Below, piece by piece: positions 41,528 to 48,401 of a stretch of 64,000 nucleotides of DNA; the stretch's first letter is position 1, and each line of letters starts with the position of its first letter. The DNA is from Bacillota bacterium (GTDB lineage: Bacteria; Bacillota; Clostridia; Christensenellales; UBA1242): contig WRCD01000002.1 in assembly GCA_009784185.1 (NCBI GenBank), positions 62,001 to 126,000 on the forward strand, given 5' to 3'. The translations under genes were made by a program, and so were the position numbers. Under the pieces are notes generated by a model, which was not told where the DNA came from, made no database searches, and saw only the letters and a program-made list of their open reading frames with translations.

Positions 41528-41614
41528 GTGGTGTGCGTGTTTAACGCAACCCGCTTCACCAATCGCGAGTGAGTCGAGCCATGGCAGCTCGACTCCCACG
41601 CAGTCGTTCACCAC
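41528..41614 (+). ncRNA. Candidate structured small RNA
   Basis: GTGGTGTGCGTG (41528-41539) pairs with CACGCA (41597-41602) and, across a 6-nt bulge, CACCAC (41609-41614). Inside is a perfect 9-bp hairpin GAGTCGAGC-CATGGCA-GCTCGACTC (41571-41595). The overlapping ORF 41442-41696 shows no protein-like features. No match to tmRNA, SRP, 6S or RNase P is apparent. A clear terminator is not visible. Confidence 0.45.
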
Positions 41615-41679
41615 AGTTCGACTAGAAACTCAAAAATTCGTACTGGTAATTAGCCGTGGCAGTTTTTGTTTATTGCAGT

Positions 41680-41708
41680 TTGACAATGATAAATAGTGGG
41701 AGTATGAT
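41680..41708 (+). promoter_or_regulatory. Promoter of the 41717 gene
   Basis: TTGACA (41680-41685), a 17-nt spacer and TATGAT (41703-41708), with ATG 8 nt further on. No SD, so this is another leaderless candidate. Confidence 0.6.
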
Positions 41709-41716
41709 AAATAATC

Positions 41717-42352
41717 ATGACAAGGAAAGCAAACATTTGGCTGATATGTAGCATCTCAGTTGTTGCTGTTGCAGTCATTGCGACTGTGGGTGGTGTACTG
41801 TTGGCAATGTATTTTCCAAGTATGAATTTCAAACTTGGATTGGTGTTTAAACTTGAAGATAAAAATATGTACATGATGGCTCTTGATGCCCACATAGATA
41901 ACGGTGGCGGCGAGGGCGGCGGCGGTGTTCAAAACGATAACGATGCTATACATATCCATCCGAAAAATCTTAACGACTACTTTATCGTTTATGCGCCTAT
42001 TTCGGGTACAGTAAAAATCGAATACGGAACAATTCAAAACGAAGCAAACCAACCAAAAAACCACATGGTAAATATAAGCATATGCCCCAAACTTGGCATA
42101 GAAATCCATTTTTCTTATGAACCATATACAAACACCCAACAAGACTTGGAATTAATAAAAGAACTTATGTACGCCAAGAACGGTAAAAAAGTAAAACAAG
42201 GCGACCCGCTTTTCAAGTTTGTTTCTGTTGGAAGTTATGCGCATGTTTGCTTTTCTGTTTTTACAACCAGCGGAAAGCGGTATCACCCTTTTGACTTTAT
42301 GACAGACGAAACAAAAGGATATTACGAAAGCATATCCATTCCGAAACCTTAA
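41717..42352 (+). CDS. Membrane-anchored degenerate M23/biotinyl-like protein
   Basis: The 211-aa protein has one N-terminal membrane helix (ICSISVVAVAVIATVGGVLLAMYF) and an extracytoplasmic domain. VYAPISGTVKIEYG and KVKQGDPLFKFVS are the two halves of a beta-barrel half-motif shared by M23/LytM peptidases and biotinyl domains. The zinc ligands (HxxxD, HxH) are absent, so it is not an active peptidase. A short Gly-rich stretch (GGGEGGGG) follows the anchor. It pairs with the similar protein at 44273 across a surface protein gene. Confidence 0.55.
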   Translation: MTRKANIWLICSISVVAVAVIATVGGVLLAMYFPSMNFKLGLVFKLEDKNMYMMALDAHIDNGGGEGGGGVQNDNDAIHIHPKNLNDYFIVYAPISGTVKIEYGTIQNEANQPKNHMVNISICPKLGIEIHFSYEPYTNTQQDLELIKELMYAKNGKKVKQGDPLFKFVSVGSYAHVCFSVFTTSGKRYHPFDFMTDETKGYYESISIPKP

Positions 42353-42355
42353 CTA

Positions 42356-42434
42356 TGCTCTTTTCGTTTAGGGCATCATAGTCAAAGCCGTTGTCTTTTA
42401 GCGATTGTTTAACTTCGTCAAAGGTCAACGGTTT
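42356..42434 (-). pseudogene. Antisense coding remnant
   Basis: On the minus strand this gap reads PLTFDEVKQSLKDNGFDYDALNEKS without stops. It is typical protein sequence but has no start or flanking continuation. It is probably the residue of a deleted gene. Confidence 0.35.
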
Positions 42435-42438
42435 TTTG

Positions 42439-42467
42439 TTGCATTGCAAAAAGTGTAGTGTTATAAT
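42439..42467 (+). promoter_or_regulatory. Promoter of the surface-protein operon
   Basis: TTGCAT (42439-42444), a 17-nt spacer and TATAAT (42462-42467), upstream of the genes 42514-46564. Confidence 0.75.
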
Positions 42468-42513
42468 AAGTGCATACTAAAGGAAAGTAAAAAGATAAAA
42501 GGAGAAATTGAAA

Positions 42514-43920
42514 ATGACGTTTAAGAAAGGTAATCTCAAAGGAGTTCAAAAACTGCTTGGCTTAATGGTCGTTTCGTCGCTTGTATTACTTTGCGGAATT
42601 ACATTCGCAACTGCGGGCATGCCGGGGAACAAAGGCATCGGAACTGTGCACGCGTCGGCGCCAACCGGCTCTGTTACCTGGGAATTTACGGCTGCAACTC
42701 CAAACGCAAGCGGCATCAACGATACGCACTTCAACGGGACTTACGCTTGGGACAGAGACTCGCTAACCTTGACCTTGGAAAACTTTGTCTATTCATCTTC
42801 GGCAGCACGTACGCTTATGTTGCCCGATGGTGCAACCTTAACTTGTAAAGGTGTCAACACGCTGATAAACACAAACATGTACATCGGTCCAGAGATTGCA
42901 GATTCAGTCGTTATATTCGTTGCAGCAGGTCGTGCGTTAACAATTAACGGCAGCGGAACTTTGAGTGCCTATTGTATCGGAAGTGTTGATTGGTATTCCG
43001 CGGCTATTGAAGGCCGTCAGGATAGTGTCATTACTATAACCGGTGATGTTACCGTAAATGCAAAAGGCGGGACCACTATGTTTGGCGTCGATACTTTTGT
43101 GGGCCATCGCAGTAGTGGCATTCTGTATGCAGACCTTATTATCAGCGGAAATGCAAAAGTTACGGCAACCGGAGGGACAAGTGTTTCTTGGAGTTATGGT
43201 ATACAGTATAGTGGTTCCGGCTCGTCTGTGACAATTTGTGATTCGGCCTCTTTGATTGCAACGGGCGGTACTTTGGTTGTTGATTCAAGCAACTATAGCG
43301 TTGGTGTTTATTCCCCTAACGCCACTCTTACTGTTAATGATTCAGCATCTTTAATTGCCAAAGGCGGCACAGGCCATCAAAGCGCGGGTATTATATTCGG
43401 TGGCGGCATTCTTACTATCAATGATTCAGCATCTGTGATTGCCGATGGCGGCGCAGGTCGTGAGAACATAGGTATTATAAATGACGGCACTGCCGCTATT
43501 GCAATTAACGGCGGTTCACTTGAGGCGTTTGGCGACGATAGGGCTTTTATTAGACCTTATACCGTTCCGAATGATTTCAAGTATTCATTCAGCGGGAACA
43601 TAGACGGAAGCAACCCTGCCACGGGCACTAGTAATGGCAGTTTTTCTATTGGCAACTCGTCTCAATATAAGTGGGCGAAAATCTGGAAACATGTCGAAAC
43701 GACGGGCGGCGGCGGTGACGGCGGAGATGGTGATGGCGGAGATGGCGGAGATGGTGACGGTTCGGGCGGCGGTTCAGACGGCGATGGTACAGAACCCGGT
43801 GGTAATGGTGGTTTGAGCACCGGCGCGGTTGTAGGTATTGCTGTAGGTTCTTCGGCAGCGGCGGCGGGCGTAACATTTGGAATTTGTTGGTTTTTGTTAA
43901 GAAAAAGGAAAGTGGTGTAA
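42514..43920 (+). CDS. Secreted beta-helix surface protein with a C-terminal membrane anchor
   Basis: The 468-aa protein starts at ATG 42514 (SD AAAGGAG). It has a signal peptide (VQKLLGLMVVSSLVLLCGITFATA) and a long beta-rich region with repeated strands (ALTINGSGTLSA, DSVITITGDVTVNAKGG, SGNAKVTATGGT, CDSASLIATGGT, NDSASLIAKGGT, NDSASVIADGGA). This suggests a right-handed beta-helix like the Cthe_2159-type carbohydrate-binding family. A Gly/Asp-rich linker (GGDGGDGDGG...) and a C-terminal helix (VVGIAVGSSAAAAGVTFGICWFLL) plus RKRK follow. There is no LPXTG motif. Probably a cell-surface adhesin or scaffold, first in an operon. Confidence 0.75.
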   Translation: MTFKKGNLKGVQKLLGLMVVSSLVLLCGITFATAGMPGNKGIGTVHASAPTGSVTWEFTAATPNASGINDTHFNGTYAWDRDSLTLTLENFVYSSSAARTLMLPDGATLTCKGVNTLINTNMYIGPEIADSVVIFVAAGRALTINGSGTLSAYCIGSVDWYSAAIEGRQDSVITITGDVTVNAKGGTTMFGVDTFVGHRSSGILYADLIISGNAKVTATGGTSVSWSYGIQYSGSGSSVTICDSASLIATGGTLVVDSSNYSVGVYSPNATLTVNDSASLIAKGGTGHQSAGIIFGGGILTINDSASVIADGGAGRENIGIINDGTAAIAINGGSLEAFGDDRAFIRPYTVPNDFKYSFSGNIDGSNPATGTSNGSFSIGNSSQYKWAKIWKHVETTGGGGDGGDGDGGDGGDGDGSGGGSDGDGTEPGGNGGLSTGAVVGIAVGSSAAAAGVTFGICWFLLRKRKVV

Positions 43921-43937
43921 ATAAAGGAGGCTAGCGA

Positions 43938-44276
43938 ATGTTTTTAGCAATATTGTTTCTTTTAGCCGAAATTATTTTAATCCTGACCATTGTGTTTTCT
44001 GTTATGTTTTTGCCGGTATCCGTTACATTTACCTGCTTGTTTTTTCCGCTGCGGAAAAAGAATCTTAAAGAACTAAGCCCCAAACAAAAGAAAATGGCCG
44101 GGCAAAGTTTTGATAGATTTAAAAATTCAAAAAAAGGCAAAAAAACACCGGACTTGAAAATAGAACAATACTTGCCTATTCTTGCCAAGCGCGGTAAAAA
44201 ATATCTGATTGTATCAATTGTTTTTGCGGTTTATCTCATTGCGGCAATCGGTTTGTATGCGGGGGTGTTCCAATGA
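43938..44276 (+). CDS. Small two-helix membrane protein
   Basis: The 112-aa protein has an N-terminal helix (LAILFLLAEIILILTIVFSVMFLPVSVTF), a central basic segment (RKKNLKELSPKQKKMAGQSFDRFKNSKKGKK) and a second helix (YLIVSIVFAVYLIAAIGLYAGVF). SD AAAGGAGG. Its stop overlaps the next start (ATGA), so translation is coupled. The family is not recognised. It is probably a partner of the 44273 product. Confidence 0.65.
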   Translation: MFLAILFLLAEIILILTIVFSVMFLPVSVTFTCLFFPLRKKNLKELSPKQKKMAGQSFDRFKNSKKGKKTPDLKIEQYLPILAKRGKKYLIVSIVFAVYLIAAIGLYAGVFQ

Positions 44277-45082
44277 AGTTAACGAAATACGCGGGAACAA
44301 TGGTTGCTTATATTTCAATTTTTGTTTTAGTATTTGGCGGGCTGTCGGGGTTTTTCCTGTTTGGCAACAGCGGCAAGCTTGTAATTTATAATCTTGGCAT
44401 AGATATGGCGGCTTATGCTGACCCTAACCCGAACAGAAACGAGCATATTATTTCGTTTAGTGGTTTTGGTATGGTAGACGAAAGCGGTCAGATTCAAGCG
44501 TGCTTTAAGTTTTATACAAAAGAAGATGCAATTGTTCGTGCTCCGTGTGACGGAGTGATTATGAACGTGGAGTGGCAAGAGGAGAGCAATGATTACTCCG
44601 TTATGATTAAGCCAAAAGTGAAACGCTTTCTTAATTTCGGCAGGGTGGATTGGTTTATTGATATGGACCATGTAAGAAACATAGGCAGCATAAAAGTCGG
44701 CGACAAAGTTAGTGCCGGCGACCCCTTGGGCAACCCCGGCTACTTTCAGAGAAGCAATGATTTTATAGCGGAAGATTGCTATATGTTTGAAGTTGATATT
44801 CAAGTTTTGGTTGGAGCAACTCATTACGCGCCGTTCTTATTCCTTGATAGTTCTGTTAAAGACAAGTATGACAAGGAAGTAACTCAGCTGATGCAAGATT
44901 TGGATGCCCGTGCTGCGGGCGGACGGCTGCTTTACAAAGATAGAACCACCGGTGAAACAACACCGTGGTTTGATTATGACGCTATGGCTGCAGCCGGTGT
45001 CGGCGCAGGGTGTTTACTAGAAAAGATTCCGGAGAAATGGTACAGGGACCCAAGCCAAACTGACTATTACAGAGGCGGCTGA
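44273..45082 (+). CDS. Membrane-anchored degenerate LytM/M23-like protein
   Basis: The 269-aa protein has an N-terminal membrane helix (GTMVAYISIFVLVFGGLSGFFLFG). The exposed domain has IVRAPCDGVIMNVEWQEE...YSVMIKP and GSIKVGDKVSAGDPLGNPGYF, the beta-strand pattern of M23/LytM domains. The zinc-binding HxxxD and HxH residues are missing. It resembles the 41717 protein in plan, which suggests an ancient duplication. Starts by ATGA overlap with the 2-helix protein. Confidence 0.6.
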   Translation: MKLTKYAGTMVAYISIFVLVFGGLSGFFLFGNSGKLVIYNLGIDMAAYADPNPNRNEHIISFSGFGMVDESGQIQACFKFYTKEDAIVRAPCDGVIMNVEWQEESNDYSVMIKPKVKRFLNFGRVDWFIDMDHVRNIGSIKVGDKVSAGDPLGNPGYFQRSNDFIAEDCYMFEVDIQVLVGATHYAPFLFLDSSVKDKYDKEVTQLMQDLDARAAGGRLLYKDRTTGETTPWFDYDAMAAAGVGAGCLLEKIPEKWYRDPSQTDYYRGG

Positions 45083-45142
45083 TATGAAATTGAAAGTGAA
45101 AGCACTTATTGTATTTTACAAGTATCTTAAGGAGGAAGGATT

Positions 45143-46564
45143 ATGCCGGTTATAACCTTAATCTGTCCGCAATGCGGCGGGCAAGTCGGTCTGGATGATT
45201 CTAAGGAAATAGGTTTTTGTAATCATTGCGGAACCAAAATGATTATTAAAGACGAAATAACAAACAATACATACAACACAACCCACAATGTTACACGCAG
45301 TACAAATGTTAAGCAAAACATTACAAAAGTAATTCATGGCAATGTGTACGGTGCGGAAGCCGATAAAACTACAGAAGAACTAATGGCGGATGGTTACAGA
45401 CTTTTAAAAACAGACCGCACTAAGGGCCTTGAAAAGTTTTGGCAGGCGGTAGAGGCCGACCCCGACAATTACCACACGTGGCTTACTTACGCAAGAGTCA
45501 GCGATGAGCGCGATGATAAACGCTGCTCGCCTTATTACAATTCCACTCCTGTTAAAGAGCTGAAAAAAGCGTGGGAACTGGCTGACGGGGCAGGAAGGGA
45601 AGAGATGCGCGAAGACATTATAGCAGGCATTGAAACCTGCCGCAAAGACGAAGGGTATTGCTATCAAAAACAAGAGCCTAAATTTTGGGAAAGCCAGGCA
45701 AAAAGCTGCCCGCAAAATTGTTATATACAACTCGCTATTGAGCTTGGCGGAGAGATTGGGGTTGTTGGTTTGCGTGCAAAAATTGAAAAACTGATTGCGT
45801 GCAGCAAAACCTTAGCCGGATATGAAGCGCAACGTTTCTTTTATGACGAGATAGAAAGAGAACACGAAAAAATTAAAGCGCTTAATACAGATGCTAAAAT
45901 TAAAGAGGAATTTGAAAAGTTCCGCAACAAGATGTGGAATGAGCGTTTTGATGAGTTCATTGAAAACGAAATTGACGGGGGCAGCCTTAGCCGATTGAGT
46001 CATGTTGACATAAGCGACAAAGACCTGTATTTCTACCATGTAGATTTTTATAAGAAAGCAGCCGAACGAATGTTGGAGGCAAGGCCAGATGATTACCGCT
46101 CGCATTTGTTTATGGCAAAGGTATTTTGCAGCAATAACAAATACTGGAAGGAAATATATGGAATTCTTTCTATAAAGCATAAAGATGCGGAAGAGGCTGA
46201 GGCCGCGGTTTTAAGGGCTTATGACATGGCCGATGAAGAGGGCAAGGAGCTGGTTAACAGATTTATTGATGAAAATCCAGGTATAGATAATCCTATTGCG
46301 GCAAGAGAGGCAGGAAAAAGGGAGGATGATTTAAAGAGCTCCTTATCTAAACTGGTTGAGGAATACAAAGAAATAATACAAAGCGGAAATGCTAAAGCAG
46401 AGAAGCAATTTTTCTCTCGCAACAGTTCCTTTATGGCAACACAGTTTGGTATCAAAAGAATTAAAGAGTCACAAAAAGCCGCCCAAAAATTTGCAAAAGT
46501 TGCAAACAGGGGTGGGGTGGATTGGGACTTGTTTGCGTCCGTGATTTTGCAATATTGGAAGTAG
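45143..46564 (+). CDS. Zinc-ribbon protein with TPR-like helical body
   Basis: The 473-aa protein begins with a two-CxxC zinc ribbon (CPQCGGQVGL...CNHCGTKM), followed by an Asn/Thr-rich linker (TNNTYNTTHNVTRSTNVKQNI). The helical region has TPR-like spacing (GLEKFWQAVEADPDNYHTWLTYARV). No catalytic motif is seen. It is cytosolic by prediction. SD AAGGAGG. A 23-codon ORF (ATG 45084, MKLKVKALIVFYKYL) spans the SD and overlaps its start, possibly a coupling leader. It ends the envelope operon and may be its cytosolic sensor or scaffold. Confidence 0.65.
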   Translation: MPVITLICPQCGGQVGLDDSKEIGFCNHCGTKMIIKDEITNNTYNTTHNVTRSTNVKQNITKVIHGNVYGAEADKTTEELMADGYRLLKTDRTKGLEKFWQAVEADPDNYHTWLTYARVSDERDDKRCSPYYNSTPVKELKKAWELADGAGREEMREDIIAGIETCRKDEGYCYQKQEPKFWESQAKSCPQNCYIQLAIELGGEIGVVGLRAKIEKLIACSKTLAGYEAQRFFYDEIEREHEKIKALNTDAKIKEEFEKFRNKMWNERFDEFIENEIDGGSLSRLSHVDISDKDLYFYHVDFYKKAAERMLEARPDDYRSHLFMAKVFCSNNKYWKEIYGILSIKHKDAEEAEAAVLRAYDMADEEGKELVNRFIDENPGIDNPIAAREAGKREDDLKSSLSKLVEEYKEIIQSGNAKAEKQFFSRNSSFMATQFGIKRIKESQKAAQKFAKVANRGGVDWDLFASVILQYWK

Positions 46565-46574
46565 TCTGAAAGCT

Positions 46575-46609
46575 TTGCAGTAAACCGCTTTTTATGCTAC
46601 AATAAGCCC
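46575..46609 (+). promoter_or_regulatory. Leaderless promoter of the TIGR02206 gene
   Basis: TTGCAG (46575-46580), a 17-nt spacer, TG-C-TACAAT (46598-46603), 6 nt, ATG 46610. No SD. Confidence 0.7.
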
Positions 46610-47419
46610 ATGCATGACATATTGGTATTTTTAAGCAGCACAATGACCACTCCAACGCCGTTTGGATGGTTTCATATTATGTGGCTGGTAATTACGGTTG
46701 CGGCAACGGTGCTGCTATGCGTGTTTTTCCGGAAATGCACCGATAAGCAATACCGGTGGATAATGCTTACAATCGGCATCATCTGCATTTTAATGGAGGT
46801 TTATAAGCAGGTGGTTGTCTCATACAATATAGGCACTCAAACCTGGAGTTACAAGTGGCATATCTTTCCGTTTTTAATGAGTTCAACTCCTATATACGCT
46901 TGTTTGATTATCGGCTTTGTTAAGAATATTTCTTTCAGAAACTGGCTGACCGCGTATTTGGCAACTTTTATCATGTTTGGCGGATTTGGGGTAATGGTTC
47001 AACCGGGGCAGGTGTTTACGGCTACAATCGGCGTAAACATTCAAACCATGTTTTTGCATGGCGCAATGTTTGTGGTTGGCGTGTTTACAATAGTATCAGG
47101 CAAGTGTGGAGTAGATTGGCGGAGCAGCTGGAAAACAATACTTAAGGGCATGGCGGTTTTTGCTGTATGTGTAGCCATAGCATTGGCGCTTAATCTTATT
47201 ACCTGGGCAGCTGAAATCGGGCAATATTTCAATATGTTTGAAATCAGCCCGTATTACCCAAACAGATGGCCGATACTGGCCGGCATCTGGGAGAACCAGC
47301 ACTATGTGGTGTTTCTGCTGGCATATTATGCAATAATGTCATTCTTTGCCGCACTGTTTTATTACATGGTGCTCGGCATTAAAACCGGAGTTGCAAAGTT
47401 GGCGCAGAAACGCAGTTAG
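46610..47419 (+). CDS. TIGR02206/YwaF-like integral membrane protein
   Basis: The 269-aa protein has about seven predicted helices. The start TPTPFGWFHIMWLVI, the central YKWHIFPFLMSSTPIYACLIIGF and TMFLHGAMFVVGVFTI match the YwaF/TIGR02206 family of unknown function. Conserved His and polar residues in helices are typical of the family. It is monocistronic with its own leaderless promoter. A terminator shared with the convergent gene follows. Confidence 0.7.
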   Translation: MHDILVFLSSTMTTPTPFGWFHIMWLVITVAATVLLCVFFRKCTDKQYRWIMLTIGIICILMEVYKQVVVSYNIGTQTWSYKWHIFPFLMSSTPIYACLIIGFVKNISFRNWLTAYLATFIMFGGFGVMVQPGQVFTATIGVNIQTMFLHGAMFVVGVFTIVSGKCGVDWRSSWKTILKGMAVFAVCVAIALALNLITWAAEIGQYFNMFEISPYYPNRWPILAGIWENQHYVVFLLAYYAIMSFFAALFYYMVLGIKTGVAKLAQKRS

Positions 47420-47426
47420 AACAAAC

Positions 47427-47453
47427 AAAAACCACCGATTAGGTGGTTTATTG
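47427..47453. terminator. Bidirectional terminator
   Basis: AAAAACCACC-GATTA-GGTGGTTTATT between convergent genes. Confidence 0.75.
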
Positions 47454-48161
47454 TTATTCTACATTTTCGTTTAAGCTGTTCATGTAATCTAAAAAGAGCT
47501 TTAAAATTTCTTCTTTACTGTTGGTTTTAGCCAGTTCTCTGTAATACATCGGCTTGCCTATAGTAATCTGTTTTTTGTTTGCGCGTGTGTAATGCACTGT
47601 GTAAATGGGCAGGTCAATTCCGTGTTTGGTGTAATATATTTTGGCCAGCTGTAAAAATCCCGGCCATAATTTCTCTATTTTTTCATTATAGCCTTTGCTG
47701 CTGTCCTCGGGAAAGATTAATACAGGAACCTCGGCGTTGAGGCAATCTATTGAGTATTCAAAAGTGTGGCGCAGACGGTCGTCATAATAAACCGGCACTA
47801 CTCCAACAGAAGCGTATACAAATCCGGCAACCAGACCGAACAATGTGGCAACCACAAATGCGCGCGGCTTTTTCCAGCCCAGCTTCTGGCGGTAAAAAAC
47901 ATAGTATAGGTATTTCCAGCGGCTGATAAAGCCCTCGCACATCTGGTGTGCACCCCATGGCATATAATACTTGCCCAGATACGCGCCCTGGCTGACCGGT
48001 CCGCCGGCTCCGTTGTGGTTGCTTATTATTATACACTTATCGGGCAGAGGAGAATCGTTTAGGTTTACAAGCTTTATTTTTGCTTTAAAGGTTTTAACAA
48101 AAAACCTGATTAATTTTGCAAACCAGCCGAGCTCCTTTCTAACCTTAAACTTTCTTTTCAT
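47454..48161 (-). CDS. PlsC-like lysophospholipid acyltransferase
   Basis: The 235-aa protein has IISNHNGAGGP (motif I, with a GG variant of NHxxxxD) and LIFPEDSSKGYNEKI (motif III, FPEG-like), with PIYTVHYTRANKK at the motif IV position. These support a glycerolphosphate acyltransferase fold. The Asp of motif I is not visible, so activity or substrate may differ from canonical PlsC. A hydrophobic segment (FVVATLFGLVAGFVYASVGVVPVYY) may associate with the membrane. It has its own promoter (TTGGAC-N17-TATAAT, minus strand). Confidence 0.75.
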   Translation of the reverse strand: MKRKFKVRKELGWFAKLIRFFVKTFKAKIKLVNLNDSPLPDKCIIISNHNGAGGPVSQGAYLGKYYMPWGAHQMCEGFISRWKYLYYVFYRQKLGWKKPRAFVVATLFGLVAGFVYASVGVVPVYYDDRLRHTFEYSIDCLNAEVPVLIFPEDSSKGYNEKIEKLWPGFLQLAKIYYTKHGIDLPIYTVHYTRANKKQITIGKPMYYRELAKTNSKEEILKLFLDYMNSLNENVE

Positions 48162-48197
48162 TTGAAAACCGCCAGTTGTTTGTTATGTAATATTGCC

Positions 48198-48226
48198 ATT
48201 ATAGTCTAGTTTATGATTTTGTCCAA
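48198..48226 (-). promoter_or_regulatory. Promoter of the PlsC-like gene (minus strand)
   Basis: TTGGAC (48226-48221), a 17-nt spacer and TATAAT (48203-48198) on the minus strand. Confidence 0.65.
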
Positions 48227-48336
48227 ATGTTTTGTCATGGTTTCTTTCAATTCCCTGTCTATTCGTGAAAAACAGGCAAAGAATGCGGTTTTGCCGGGGG
48301 TGCCGGCAAAGGAGAAAGGATGTATACTTTTCCTAA

Positions 48337-48383
48337 CCACACCCCGTCGGCTGACGCTGATACCCCTCTTGCAGAGGGGAATT
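48337..48383. repeat. R1 single arm in front of spoIIE
   Basis: CCACACCCCGTCGGCTGACG...CCCCTCTTGCAGAGGGGAATT ends 6 nt before the spoIIE SD. Confidence 0.85.
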
Positions 48384-48401
48384 TATTTTGGAGGACACGG
48401 A

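Noticed and set aside
41442-41696. 84-aa ORF
   Set aside because: It crosses a promoter and a strong stem-loop, has no SD and shows no protein-like features. Treated as non-coding.
37276-48401. Direct repeat of the tRNA-Glu 3' end as an att site
   Set aside because: Reading the island and its right edge, I found no second copy of the tRNA-Glu T-arm/acceptor sequence, and no integrase gene.
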